Source: UBA7662 sp036787895 (GTDB taxonomy: Bacteria > Bacteroidota > Bacteroidia > UBA7662). From it: a DNA stretch of 64,000 nt. Of the stretch, positions 43,636-51,092 are shown piece by piece. The notes below the pieces were generated by a model, which made no database searches, was not told the DNA's origin, and saw only the letters and a program-made list of their open reading frames with translations. Both the position numbers and the translations under genes were made by a program. The stretch spans positions 38,579 to 102,578 of the forward strand of contig DAIQOK010000010.1 in assembly GCA_036787895.1 (NCBI GenBank), given 5' to 3'. Every line of letters begins with the position of its first letter. The stretch's first letter is position 1.

Positions 43636-43797
43636 TTATGCTTTTTGTGATAGCTGTTTAGGTAAACCTACTTTTGCAAGCACTTCGTTAGCCCTATCAA
43701 GTTTTTTCTGGAATACAGGCAGGTTGACATACTTTTTGAGTGAGTTGTCAATGCTTACTATAGGTGTTTTGGTTTTATTTAAGTCTTTGATATTCAT
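43636..43797 (-). CDS. Small 53-residue protein, second of a minus-strand pair
   Basis: ATG at 43797, stop at 43636-43638. The protein is basic and helical in appearance: MNIKDLNKTKTPIVSIDNS, then LKKYVNLPVFQKKLDRANE, ending KVGLPKQLSQKA. It lies 42 nt downstream of the 58-residue ORF on the same strand. I do not recognise a family. The absence of any other gene in 600 bp and the clean codon pattern favour coding; a partner or DNA-binding role is only a guess. Confidence 0.45.
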   Translation of the reverse strand: MNIKDLNKTKTPIVSIDNSLKKYVNLPVFQKKLDRANEVLAKVGLPKQLSQKA

Positions 43798-43839
43798 ATT
43801 TCAATGAAGGTTTTTTTGATATTTTGAACTGAAGTTAGC

Positions 43840-44016
43840 CTAGTCCATACTTTTGATATCTTTTTTCGACAGAGCCCCTTTGAACCAGGAGAGTGACGAT
43901 TTAGTTGAAATAGGTATTGATTCAGTTTGATGGATGCGAATTAGATTCAACGCCTCTAGTGATTTCAGTAGAGCCAAAACTTTCTTATTGATGATGTCGA
44001 TAGTTACAGTTCGCAT
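43840..44016 (-). CDS. Small 58-residue antitoxin-like protein
   Basis: ATG at 44016, stop at 43840-43842. The sequence opens MRTVTIDIINKKVLALLKSL and continues EALNLIRIHQTE, a strand-helix-strand pattern I recall from small Bacteroidota antitoxin-like proteins (TVTIDIIN...LLxDLExLxLIxV). The end (SWFKGALSKKDIKSMD) is short. No PIN or RelE toxin gene follows; the downstream partner is instead a 53-residue ORF. It may be a solitary or decayed antitoxin gene. Confidence 0.5.
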   Translation of the reverse strand: MRTVTIDIINKKVLALLKSLEALNLIRIHQTESIPISTKSSLSWFKGALSKKDIKSMD

Positions 44017-44176
44017 GAAGAAAGATGTTGTTGAGCAGCTGAATGTATTCCTAACTAAATTTAATCAATCATTGGCATTTTTTGCTTCATTCTGTTAAGC
44101 ACTGTTACAATGAGTTGAATGACTTAACTTACTGACGCTGAATATTTGCAATTTTCGAAGGAGAGAGCGCTAGATC

Positions 44177-44205
44177 TTTGGACAACGTTATTTTAATTAT
44201 ATTTG
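44177..44205 (+). promoter_or_regulatory. Promoter of the kinase-like gene (TTTG-N17-TATATTTG)
   Basis: TTTG at 44177-44180 and TATATTTG at 44198-44205 match the -33/-7 consensus. The ATG at 44211 is only 5 nt beyond, the same spacing as at rbfA, predicting a leaderless transcript. Confidence 0.65.
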
Positions 44206-44210
44206 TGTAA

Positions 44211-44855
44211 ATGCATAATAAGCTCAAAAATGAACTACAAAATATCATTTCAGGAAAGAGCCAGGTTAGCCATGGAAAACTTATCCAAACAATCGCCAAC
44301 TACCTTAGCGAAAGCGAGGAGTCAGGCGTTACGTTTGAAGAACCAAAGTATAAGCGAAAACAAGAAACGATCCGCCTAGAAGAATATCTCATCAATCATA
44401 ACTTAATTCTTCGGGATATTGACTTCAATTTATATGTGAGTGAGGGGGCTGAACAGCGAGTTTATCTCGTGAACAATACGAAGGTTATCAAGCTCAATGA
44501 TGCCATTTATTACGAAAATTGGATAGATTATCTTCACAACTTACTGTTGCATAATTTTTTCTTTCCTGATACCGCTTATGAACTCAAAGGTTTCACTTTT
44601 GATAATTCAGCACTTTATGCGGTTGTTGAACAATCATTTATTGAAAGTACCCAAAGCACGGACCTAGTCGCGGTTAAGTCATTTTTGCTTGAAAATGGAT
44701 TTCAGCTCGTACGGAACAATGATTATTTTCATTCCTATCTTGGAATTATACTTGAAGATTTACATGACGAAAATGTATTGACCAATAATGGGATTTTATA
44801 CTTTATTGATACAGTTTTTTATTTAACTGCCTCATTTTGGATATTGAACGAGTAG
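44211..44855 (+). CDS. Polyvalent-type protein kinase domain protein
   Basis: Encodes 214 residues. The C-terminal two thirds look like the serine/threonine/tyrosine kinase domain found in polyvalent proteins of mobile elements. G79-AEQRVY is a nucleotide-loop-like segment, K94 in KVIKLND is the candidate ATP lysine, LEDLHDENVL with D186 and N188 is the catalytic loop, and FIDTVF with D200 is the DFG-like metal site. The N-terminal ~70 residues are charged and helical. Family assignment is by recalled sequence pattern. Composition is A/T-richer than the core genome. A small membrane-protein gene starts 4 nt after the stop. Confidence 0.72.
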   Translation: MHNKLKNELQNIISGKSQVSHGKLIQTIANYLSESEESGVTFEEPKYKRKQETIRLEEYLINHNLILRDIDFNLYVSEGAEQRVYLVNNTKVIKLNDAIYYENWIDYLHNLLLHNFFFPDTAYELKGFTFDNSALYAVVEQSFIESTQSTDLVAVKSFLLENGFQLVRNNDYFHSYLGIILEDLHDENVLTNNGILYFIDTVFYLTASFWILNE

Positions 44856-44859
44856 AATT

Positions 44860-45063
44860 ATGTATGGATCTTTAACATTAAGGCATATTGGTGCATTATC
44901 TAGGTGGCTATTATCTGGTTTTACACGAAGTTTTGATGAATTATTAGAAAGTAAAGACCCCGAAATGATTCTGTGGAATAACACCATAAATTTTGTAATC
45001 GGTTGGATAACTATGGTGCTTTTAATTATTACAATTGGCCTTGTTGTAGATTGGTTTTCATGA
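44860..45063 (+). CDS. Small single-pass membrane protein, partner of the kinase-like gene
   Basis: Encodes 67 residues. A short opening TLRHIGALSRWLLSGFTRSFDEL is followed by NTINFVIGWITMVLLIITIGLVVDWF, one strong membrane helix at the C-terminus. The gene begins 4 nt after the kinase-like stop and so is probably co-expressed. The family is not known to me. It could tether or regulate the kinase. It ends 59 nt before the IS element. Confidence 0.55.
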   Translation: MYGSLTLRHIGALSRWLLSGFTRSFDELLESKDPEMILWNNTINFVIGWITMVLLIITIGLVVDWFS

Positions 45064-45125
45064 GAATTGGACTTCATCAGAACATGCCAGTCTTAATACT
45101 AAAATTATTGTCAAAAAAAAATGAG

Positions 45126-45166
45126 GCCGTCTCAGAATTAAAATTCGGAGACGGCTTTCTTTTTTG
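45126..45166 (+). terminator. Hairpin and T tract in the left IS end
   Basis: GCCGTCTC (45126-45133) pairs with GAGACGGC (45048 nt-independent copy at 45148-45155), with an inner GAATT/AATTC stem and AA loop, followed by TTTCTTTTTT. It reads as an intrinsic terminator on the plus strand, facing into the IS, and may also end the kinase/small-protein transcript. Confidence 0.8.
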
Positions 45167-45239
45167 CCAGACTTGAGCTTTCTGTCTACTTTAAGTTTAG
45201 GAAGCGTTATTGATTATTTACATGCCGTATGAATGAATT

Positions 45240-46805
45240 TTATGCGGCATTTTTATAGTCTTTCCTCTTTTTAAGGTACTTTTTCAGATTATGTGCTATA
45301 GCTACTATGTTTAGATCAACTACGTTTTTGGTTAGTCCACTTAGTCGGAATCGTTTGTAGTTGTTGTTGTACTTGATTTGACCGAAGACGGCTTCAACAT
45401 CCGCAGGTCGTTTTTTTCGGTGTTTAATTCCTTCGGGACTATTAAGGAGCTGCTTGACCATTTCCTTCTGTCTTCGAAGCTCATGATTGACTTCTAAGCG
45501 TCTGTTATGCGTGCCTTTAAAGCAGTTCTTTCTTAATTCACAGCCTTTACAAGACTCAGCTTCATAGATGTCTATTTTCTTTTGGAAGCCGTTGTCAGAG
45601 GTTTGGATTTTATCACCAGTCCATTGTAATGGTTTGCCTGCGGGGCAATAAAAACAGTTTTTTATTTGGTCAAAAACCAGGTTTTGAACCTTGAATGGAT
45701 CTGTTGACCATTTTTTACTTTGTTCCTTATGGAAGTAATTATACTTGATAAAGGGAGTGATTTGTTTCTGCTCACAGAAGCTGTAATTTTCATTTGATCC
45801 ATAACCTGCATCTGCTGTAACAGCTTCAGGCATTTGCCCATAAAGCTGGTTGTACCCATTAAGATGTGGTATCAGGGTAGTCGTATCAGTTGGAGATTGA
45901 TGTAAACTTAAATAGATCAAGTATTGGTTTGAGGTGCTGATTTGTAGGTTGTAGCCAGGCTTGAGTTGCCCATTTTGCATATGGTCTTCCTTCATGCGCA
46001 TAAAAGTGGCATCAGGATCAGTTTTAGACATACTTTTTCTGTCCTGCATTTGCTCTTGCTGCTGCTCATACTTTTGTACAGACTCAGGCCACCTCTTTGC
46101 ACCATAGGCTATTTTTTGCTTCACTTTTGGGTCTACCTCTTTGCCTTGAATCGCTTCGTTTATCTGATTAATTGCCTGCTTAATATCTTCTGGCTTGAGA
46201 CCTTCAGCGCTAAGTTTAGGTTTGGCTTGCAATTCCTCTTTATTCAGATGAGATGCATATTCCCAAAGCTCATCCAGCTGTTTGAGCATGCGATCTTTAT
46301 TGGTTTTTATAGCCCTTTCCCACACAAAAGTGTATTTATTGGCTTTTGACTCAATCTTAGTTCCGTCCGTATACACTTCTTTTAAGTGTAACTCGCCAGC
46401 TTCAGCTAAAAACAACACCACCTGTTTAAAAATCGGCCGTATACCATCTTCTGTAAGGCGATTTGAACGAAAACGAGCAATTGTATTGTGATCTGGTTGG
46501 CTCATGGCAGTTAACCAGAGAAAATGAATATCACGTTTGCAAGCCTCTTCAAGTTGTCTTGAGGAGTAGATATTATTGATGTAACCATACACCAATAGTT
46601 TTACAAGCAAACGAGGATGGTAACTGGCAGCCCCCATTTTAGGGTACTTGGCTAAAAGCTGGGTAAGGTCTAGTTTGTCAATAATCTGACTAATCGACCT
46701 AACTATATGATTATCAGATATTAATTCATTCAAATCGAGCGGGAAAGCGCTCATTTGATGTTGATCATAATGCTTAAATGCACGTGAACTTGCTCGCTGT
46801 TTCAT
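45240..46805 (-). CDS. IS1182 family transposase
   Basis: Encodes 521 residues. The N-terminal region has YHPRLLVKLLVYGYINNIYSSRQLEEACKRDIHFLWL, and the DDE core shows KEVYTDGTKIESKANKYTFVWER and AVTADAGYGSNENY. Near the end is a Cys-rich block (FYCPAGKP, CKGCELRKNC) and RPADVEAVFGQIKYNNNYKRFRLSGL with the catalytic Glu. These are the usual IS1182 landmarks, and the length is full. The frame is unbroken. Transcription runs right to left, from a promoter in the ~80 bp between the right inverted repeat and the ATG. Confidence 0.95.
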   Translation of the reverse strand: MKQRASSRAFKHYDQHQMSAFPLDLNELISDNHIVRSISQIIDKLDLTQLLAKYPKMGAASYHPRLLVKLLVYGYINNIYSSRQLEEACKRDIHFLWLTAMSQPDHNTIARFRSNRLTEDGIRPIFKQVVLFLAEAGELHLKEVYTDGTKIESKANKYTFVWERAIKTNKDRMLKQLDELWEYASHLNKEELQAKPKLSAEGLKPEDIKQAINQINEAIQGKEVDPKVKQKIAYGAKRWPESVQKYEQQQEQMQDRKSMSKTDPDATFMRMKEDHMQNGQLKPGYNLQISTSNQYLIYLSLHQSPTDTTTLIPHLNGYNQLYGQMPEAVTADAGYGSNENYSFCEQKQITPFIKYNYFHKEQSKKWSTDPFKVQNLVFDQIKNCFYCPAGKPLQWTGDKIQTSDNGFQKKIDIYEAESCKGCELRKNCFKGTHNRRLEVNHELRRQKEMVKQLLNSPEGIKHRKKRPADVEAVFGQIKYNNNYKRFRLSGLTKNVVDLNIVAIAHNLKKYLKKRKDYKNAA

Positions 46806-46847
46806 GACTTAAAGTACATATAATCAGCGAGTTAAACAAATATTTTC

Positions 46848-46886
46848 TAAAAAAAAGAAAGGCTGCCTCACTTATGAGACAGCCTC
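46848..46886 (-). terminator. Hairpin and T tract in the right IS end
   Basis: Read on the minus strand, GGCTGTCTC pairs with GAGGCAGCC (one G-T pair) around ATAAGT, followed by TTTCTTTTTTTT. It faces into the IS and mirrors the left-end hairpin. Confidence 0.75.
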
Positions 46887-46952
46887 GTGTAATAATTAGG
46901 AATGTAGAAGTGGTGTTTCAAACCACATTATAAAGTTGAAATATAAGCTAAC

Positions 46953-47411
46953 CTACTTCGACACATTCGCCGGCTCTTGGTGCTGCTGCGCACGGCTGTT
47001 TTCAATAGCGCCGTCTTCTTTATACATCACCCAGTTACCAACGGCAACACCGTTTTGGTAGGCTACTTTATAACGGAGATTTCCCTCGTTGTCCCAGATC
47101 AGCCACTCCCCATCCTTTTTACCAAGGTTGAAATGGGCACTGCTGGTGGTCTGGCCGGTTTCGGTATAAGCCGACCAACTACCATGCTTTAAGCCATTTT
47201 TATACTGACCTTTTTCCTTGATCTGACCGTTTTCATAATACACCAGGTATTCGCCATCCGGTACACCGGCCTGGTAGTTTACTATAGTATTGAAGTTGCC
47301 ATTACTATAAAAAGTCATCTTCCTGCCGGTGAACGAAGCATCGGTAGTTGGTTGTGCTGAAAGACCCATGATGGTCAGCAAAAACAGGGCGGAGAACAGG
47401 AGCTTTTTCAT
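46953..47411 (-). CDS. Secreted MORN-repeat (YwqK-like) protein
   Basis: Encodes 152 residues from ATG 47411 (MKKLLFSALFLLTIMGLSAQ signal peptide). An upstream in-frame start would precede the signal peptide. The mature protein is a run of MORN-type repeats: GVPDGEYLVYYENGQIKEKGQY, KNGLKHGSWSAYTETGQ, KKDGEWLIWDNEGNLRYKVAY, VGNWVMYKEDG. Proteins of this group are often labelled YwqK-family antitoxins, but a secreted Bacteroidota form next to an IS is more likely an envelope protein of unknown role. It is 67 nt from the IS end. Confidence 0.85.
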   Translation of the reverse strand: MKKLLFSALFLLTIMGLSAQPTTDASFTGRKMTFYSNGNFNTIVNYQAGVPDGEYLVYYENGQIKEKGQYKNGLKHGSWSAYTETGQTTSSAHFNLGKKDGEWLIWDNEGNLRYKVAYQNGVAVGNWVMYKEDGAIENSRAQQHQEPANVSK

Positions 47412-47923
47412 GGTATGCGGCGTTAATGTTATGCTAAAGTTACGCAAACATGAACTGAATGTTACCAGTTTATAAAAAATCTGAATGTTAAGTTTTTATT
47501 GATATCATAAATACTTGATAATCATAAAGATAAATATATAAAGTTAGTTAGTTTGAAGAAAAATTTAATATTGGAATTTTATATATCAAGGCTTTTTTGG
47601 TTATATCCTGCCCTCGTTCGCTCTTTTTGCTCTTTTTAAATCATAGTTCGGCGAACTCCAACTTGGCTTGATGCCCGAGCTTTGATCAATGAACCGATGC
47701 CTTCGGCTGCGCTCAGGCACCGGATTCACCCAATACCCCGTTTTACCTTCGGCTGCGCTCAGGCACCGGTTTTCCTCAAAAACCCGTTTTACCGTCCGCT
47801 ATGCAAAAGTCGTTTAACCATCCGTCGCATGAAAAACCTTATAACATTAGAATTAATTTTAACTGCCTGATTAATCTTGCAGTGTCTCTTGGCCGAGTCG
47901 TGATTACTTCTGATTTTACCAGC
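47412..47923. other. Intergenic region, about 510 bp, with a direct repeat
   Basis: The left half is A/T-rich and holds the promoter side of the MORN-repeat gene. From about 47640 the sequence becomes G/C-rich and contains a 24-bp direct repeat (listed separately). ORFs through the repeat lack coding character. No RNA gene seen. Confidence 0.4.
47700..47769. repeat. 24-bp exact direct repeat, 46-bp period
   Basis: CCTTCGGCTGCGCTCAGGCACCGG occurs at 47700-47723 and again at 47746-47769. Similar CTTCGGCTGCGCTCAG sequences are common intergenic REP-like repeats in Bacteroidota. The core GCTGCGC is partly self-complementary. Confidence 0.85.
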
Positions 47924-48046
47924 ATGAACCCGAAATGGAAAAGCTGGCTAAAACGCCTCGGATGGGCAGGTTTCCTCTTCTTTCTACTGAAAGGAATTGG
48001 CTGGCTGGTAGTGTTTTATTTATTGGGTAAGCAGGTAGTGGATTAA
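47924..48046 (+). CDS. Conserved-looking 40-residue membrane protein
   Basis: ATG 47924, stop at 48044-48046. The protein opens MNPKWKSWLKRLGWAGF and continues into a helix FLFFLLKGIGWLVVFYLLG, with a short polar end. Small Bacteroidota proteins with this Trp-Lys-Lys-Leu...FFLLKG layout are familiar to me but unnamed. It is convergent with the epimerase gene, which ends 4 nt beyond its stop. A larger frame exists upstream, but only this part has coding character. Confidence 0.55.
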   Translation: MNPKWKSWLKRLGWAGFLFFLLKGIGWLVVFYLLGKQVVD

Positions 48047-48050
48047 TGCT

Positions 48051-49052
48051 TCAACCCTTGATTACGAATGTTTGCCGCATAAAGCTGCAGCTTTCAGCGA
48101 GTGTTTTTTCAAAATCACGATATACAAAGCCGGTCTCACGGCTAATTCGGCTACCGTCGTAAGTGAAACTATTGTAAGCCGAACGGGTGGTTTCACGGGT
48201 GATAAAAGGTTTTTTGCCGGTAAACCAGCTGAACACCACCAAGACCCGCCATCCTACTTCGCTTAACCAGCGTGGCGGTGCCCAACGTGGTGGATTTACG
48301 CCAAAATGAGTAGCAATAGTGGTAAATAGCCGTTTATACGACCAATTTGCAGCATTGAGCAAATAACGACGGCCCGTATGATTGTTGGTATCGAGATGTA
48401 GTAGTGCCGCAACTACATCTCTAACATCTACAAAACCACTGCTTCCCGGACTATAAACTTTGAGGCCCTTAAATACGGTATAGAACAATTTATTGCTGCC
48501 TTCCAGCCAGTCGCCGGGGCCCAGAATGATCGAAGGGTTTACGACAATAACTTCCAAGCCTTCCTGCATGCCTCGCCATACCTCATTTTCGGCGCGAAAC
48601 TTAGAGATGGAATAAGCCGAATTGTGCGGGCCGTCCTTCCATGTACTGCCTTCATTTACTTCCGGGTTTTGTGGGTCGCGACCCAGTGCGGCAATAGAGC
48701 TGACATAAACTAAGCGAGGTATTTGTAAATGCAGACAAACATTCACCACTTCAGCCGTACCATACACATTGGTGCGGTACAAGGCATCGCGCTGACCAGC
48801 CTGAAAACCTACCAGGGCAGCACAATGGTAAACCCGATCTACACCTTTGGCAGCCTTTTCAAGTGAGCTGTAGTCGAATAAGTCTCCGGCAAACCAATCT
48901 ACTGAAGCTATCGTTTGCGCATCGAATACCGGATTTTGGTCGCGTTTTTCCAACGAGCGGTATAGACCCCGCACCTGGTGCCCTGCTGCGACCAGTTGTT
49001 TGACCACATGAGCACCTAAAAAGCCTGTCGCACCCGTAACTAAAATCAACAT
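48051..49052 (-). CDS. NAD(P)-dependent epimerase/dehydratase (extended SDR)
   Basis: Encodes 333 residues starting straight into the Rossmann motif LVTGATGFLGAHVV. The catalytic Ser and Tyr-x3-Lys are present as VYVSSIAALG and AYSISKFRAE, and VNPSIILGPGDW follows. Overall it resembles 3-beta-hydroxysteroid dehydrogenase/dihydroflavonol reductase-like SDRs. Substrate unknown. The start overlaps the end of anmK by 7 nt, and the gene is last in the radA-hflX-ompA-anmK operon. Confidence 0.92.
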   Translation of the reverse strand: MLILVTGATGFLGAHVVKQLVAAGHQVRGLYRSLEKRDQNPVFDAQTIASVDWFAGDLFDYSSLEKAAKGVDRVYHCAALVGFQAGQRDALYRTNVYGTAEVVNVCLHLQIPRLVYVSSIAALGRDPQNPEVNEGSTWKDGPHNSAYSISKFRAENEVWRGMQEGLEVIVVNPSIILGPGDWLEGSNKLFYTVFKGLKVYSPGSSGFVDVRDVVAALLHLDTNNHTGRRYLLNAANWSYKRLFTTIATHFGVNPPRWAPPRWLSEVGWRVLVVFSWFTGKKPFITRETTRSAYNSFTYDGSRISRETGFVYRDFEKTLAESCSFMRQTFVIKG

Positions 49053-50119
49053 ATAGGTGGAGAATAAAGGTTACCCCCACTGTGATCGCACCTACTACCT
49101 GTTACTTCGTGATATACATTCACTTCCCCCAACTGCCTCAAAAGACCAAGTAAGGCGAAAATAATTGCTTCTTTTTGCTCAATTAAGGCAGGCTCGGGGA
49201 CTTCTACGGCGAGCCTTTGCTCCAGCCGGAACAAGCGAATCAAGTGGCGATGATAAGCGCCGCCACCGGTAACCAACATCGAGCCATATAGCTCGTATTT
49301 TTCAACTACCTCCTTCAATTGCAGGGCCAGGTGTTTGGCATAAGTGGCCATTTTATCTTCTGTTTTCAAAGGCGATTGTGCAACTATGGGCCACAATTCG
49401 GCCTCAAAATATTCACGTCCCAGACTTTTTGGCGGAGGCTGCTGATAATAAGATAGACCAGCGAGCTGAGTCAGCAACTGCTTATCTACTTTGCCGCTGG
49501 CTGCTTTTTTACCTTCATTGTCGAACGGAAGGCCAAGGTCAGCTGCCAGACGATCGAAAACCATATTACAGCAGGCCAGGTCCCAGGCCAGGCGCTGGCC
49601 GTTTTTTTCGAAGGAGAGGTTGGCAATACCACCCAAATTAAGGCAAAGGGCATGTTGACCAAATAATAACCGGTCGCCTACAGGTACGAGAGGTGCCCCC
49701 TGACCACCCAAGGCAATATCCAGGTTGCGGAAGTCGGCAGCAACAGGCAAACCAGTAATGGCTGCAATATGTGCCGGATGGCCGATTTGTTGACTGTAGC
49801 CAAGCGCCGGCTGATGAAAAACGGTATGACCGTGACTGCCAATTAAAGTCGGTTTTGCTTTTTGACTGGCGATAAATTGTTTTGCCCAGTTGCCGAATAT
49901 TCTGCCCAAATCCACATCTAACTGCAATATTTCGGGTACAGATGCTGAAAATGCACCCAATAGGCGGGATCTTAAGGCGGCATCATAGGCCTTTGTCTCG
50001 TGGTCCAGGAGCTGGTAGTCCCAACCATCAGCGGCGCGCGTAAAACGAACCAAGGCCAAATCAAGCCCGTCGAGGGAGCTGCCCGACATTAATCCCAGGA
50101 CAGTGGCGCTGTATCCCAC
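49046..50119 (-). CDS. anmK: Anhydro-N-acetylmuramic acid kinase
   Basis: Encodes 357 residues when started from GTG 50119, one base after the ompA stop; the family usually has about 370. Upstream in-frame codons fall in the ompA gene, and the first in-frame ATG is inside the nucleotide-binding motif LMSGSSLDGLDLAL. Other landmarks are IGSHGHTVFH, LNLGGIANLSF, ACCNMVFDRLAADLGLPFDNEGKKAASG and LVTGGGAYHRHLI. AnmK phosphorylates 1,6-anhydroMurNAc for cell-wall sugar recycling. It overlaps the epimerase gene by 7 nt. Confidence 0.92.
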   Translation of the reverse strand: MGYSATVLGLMSGSSLDGLDLALVRFTRAADGWDYQLLDHETKAYDAALRSRLLGAFSASVPEILQLDVDLGRIFGNWAKQFIASQKAKPTLIGSHGHTVFHQPALGYSQQIGHPAHIAAITGLPVAADFRNLDIALGGQGAPLVPVGDRLLFGQHALCLNLGGIANLSFEKNGQRLAWDLACCNMVFDRLAADLGLPFDNEGKKAASGKVDKQLLTQLAGLSYYQQPPPKSLGREYFEAELWPIVAQSPLKTEDKMATYAKHLALQLKEVVEKYELYGSMLVTGGGAYHRHLIRLFRLEQRLAVEVPEPALIEQKEAIIFALLGLLRQLGEVNVYHEVTGSRCDHSGGNLYSPPIC

Positions 50120-50120
50120 C

Positions 50121-51083
50121 TCAGTTGGCTTCGATAATACGGAACAGATCGTCGAGTTTAGGCGTGAGAATAATTTCGGTGCGCCTGTTTTTTTTGCGCG
50201 CTTCGGTAGTTTTGGCCGGATCGATAGGCATATGTTTACCACGACCTGCAGCAGTTAGGCGCGAAGGGTCAAGCTTGCCGTTTTCGGCCAGAATTTTAAC
50301 AATGCTGGTGGCACGACGTACACTTAAATCCCAGTTCACTTCATCGGAACCTTGGTCATCGGTATGGCCTTCGACCAAAATGCTGATTTCCGGATTGGCT
50401 TCCAGCACCTTACCAAGTTCCTGAATGGCTTGTTTACCACGGGGATCGACAGTAGCACTGCCGGTACCAAACAACAGTTGTTCGGAAAGCGACACATATA
50501 CTTTGCCATTTTTCTGTACAACGGTGAGGCCGCTGTTTTGGAATCCGAGTAAGGCATTTGCTACTACTTTTTGGAGGGCATTTACCACCGAATCTTTGCG
50601 GCTGAGCGTGTTTTGCAGTTCTTTTACCTTCTTTTCACGAGCTTCAAGGTCCTTTTGGGTGGCAGCCAACGACTTGGCAAGGACTTCCAGTTCAGCTTCT
50701 TTTTTCTTTACTAAAAGTTCGTTTTGCTTCAGATCACGCGCTAAACGGGCGTTTTCGGCCATGCTATTGTTGGAGATGGTTTCGTTGGTGGCCACCAGAT
50801 CGTTGATCAAGCCGTTTAACTGGGTGATGCGGTCCTGTCCGCGGCGGATTTCGTTGCCGAGGGATGCGGTGTCGGCTTTTAAACCACTCACTTCACGCTG
50901 TAAAGTGCTTGTTTCAAGCTCTAAAGCATCAACACGTCCGGTCATTTGTTCGATTTTCTGCTGTTGGTCTTTGTTTTCAACTTCCAGGCGTTTGCGGTCG
51001 GCAACTACCATGTCGTGGTCTTTTTGAGCAACACAGGCACTCAAAAGAATGGCGAAAAGGGCGAAGGAGAGGAGTTTGTTCAT
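50121..51083 (-). CDS. OmpA-family lipoprotein with coiled coil
   Basis: Encodes 320 residues: lipobox LLSAC giving lipidated Cys17, a long coiled coil at about 25-165 with periodic leucines and charged residues, and a peptidoglycan-binding OmpA-like C-domain at about 190-315. OmpA-domain landmarks are LLFGTGSATVDPRGKQAI, ILVEGHTDDQGSDE, WDLSVRRATSIVKIL and RTEIILTP. It is likely an outer-membrane anchor to the peptidoglycan. It lies 9 nt after hflX and 1 nt before the anmK GTG start. Confidence 0.93.
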   Translation of the reverse strand: MNKLLSFALFAILLSACVAQKDHDMVVADRKRLEVENKDQQQKIEQMTGRVDALELETSTLQREVSGLKADTASLGNEIRRGQDRITQLNGLINDLVATNETISNNSMAENARLARDLKQNELLVKKKEAELEVLAKSLAATQKDLEAREKKVKELQNTLSRKDSVVNALQKVVANALLGFQNSGLTVVQKNGKVYVSLSEQLLFGTGSATVDPRGKQAIQELGKVLEANPEISILVEGHTDDQGSDEVNWDLSVRRATSIVKILAENGKLDPSRLTAAGRGKHMPIDPAKTTEARKKNRRTEIILTPKLDDLFRIIEAN

Positions 51084-51092
51084 GGTTATGGA

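Larger units (their letters stand above)
45123..46886 (-). mobile_element. IS1182-family insertion sequence, apparently intact (1764 bp)
   Basis: The element is bounded by imperfect terminal inverted repeats starting GAGGC(C/T)GTCTCA, at 45123 and (reverse complement) ending at 46886, and holds one full transposase gene. Each end also folds into a hairpin followed by a T tract. No convincing target-site duplication is visible: AAAT lies before the left end and GTGT after the right end. It could be a mobile copy; other copies in the genome cannot be seen from here. Confidence 0.85.

Noticed and set aside
45119..46890. Target-site duplication of the IS
   Set aside because: The four bases on each side (AAAT and GTGT) do not match, so no duplication can be claimed.
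46953..47411. MORN-repeat gene as the antitoxin of a toxin-antitoxin pair
   Set aside because: The YwqK antitoxin label is commonly transferred by annotation; this protein has a signal peptide and no toxin gene beside it.
47682..47870. 62-codon ORF through the 24-bp direct repeats
   Set aside because: It is made largely of the repeated non-coding motif, with no start context or domain.
50425..51027. 200-codon plus-strand ORF opposite the OmpA lipoprotein gene
   Set aside because: It is the antisense of a coiled-coil coding region; the Ser/Phe/Arg-rich product is a by-product of codon bias, while the minus strand encodes an intact OmpA protein.
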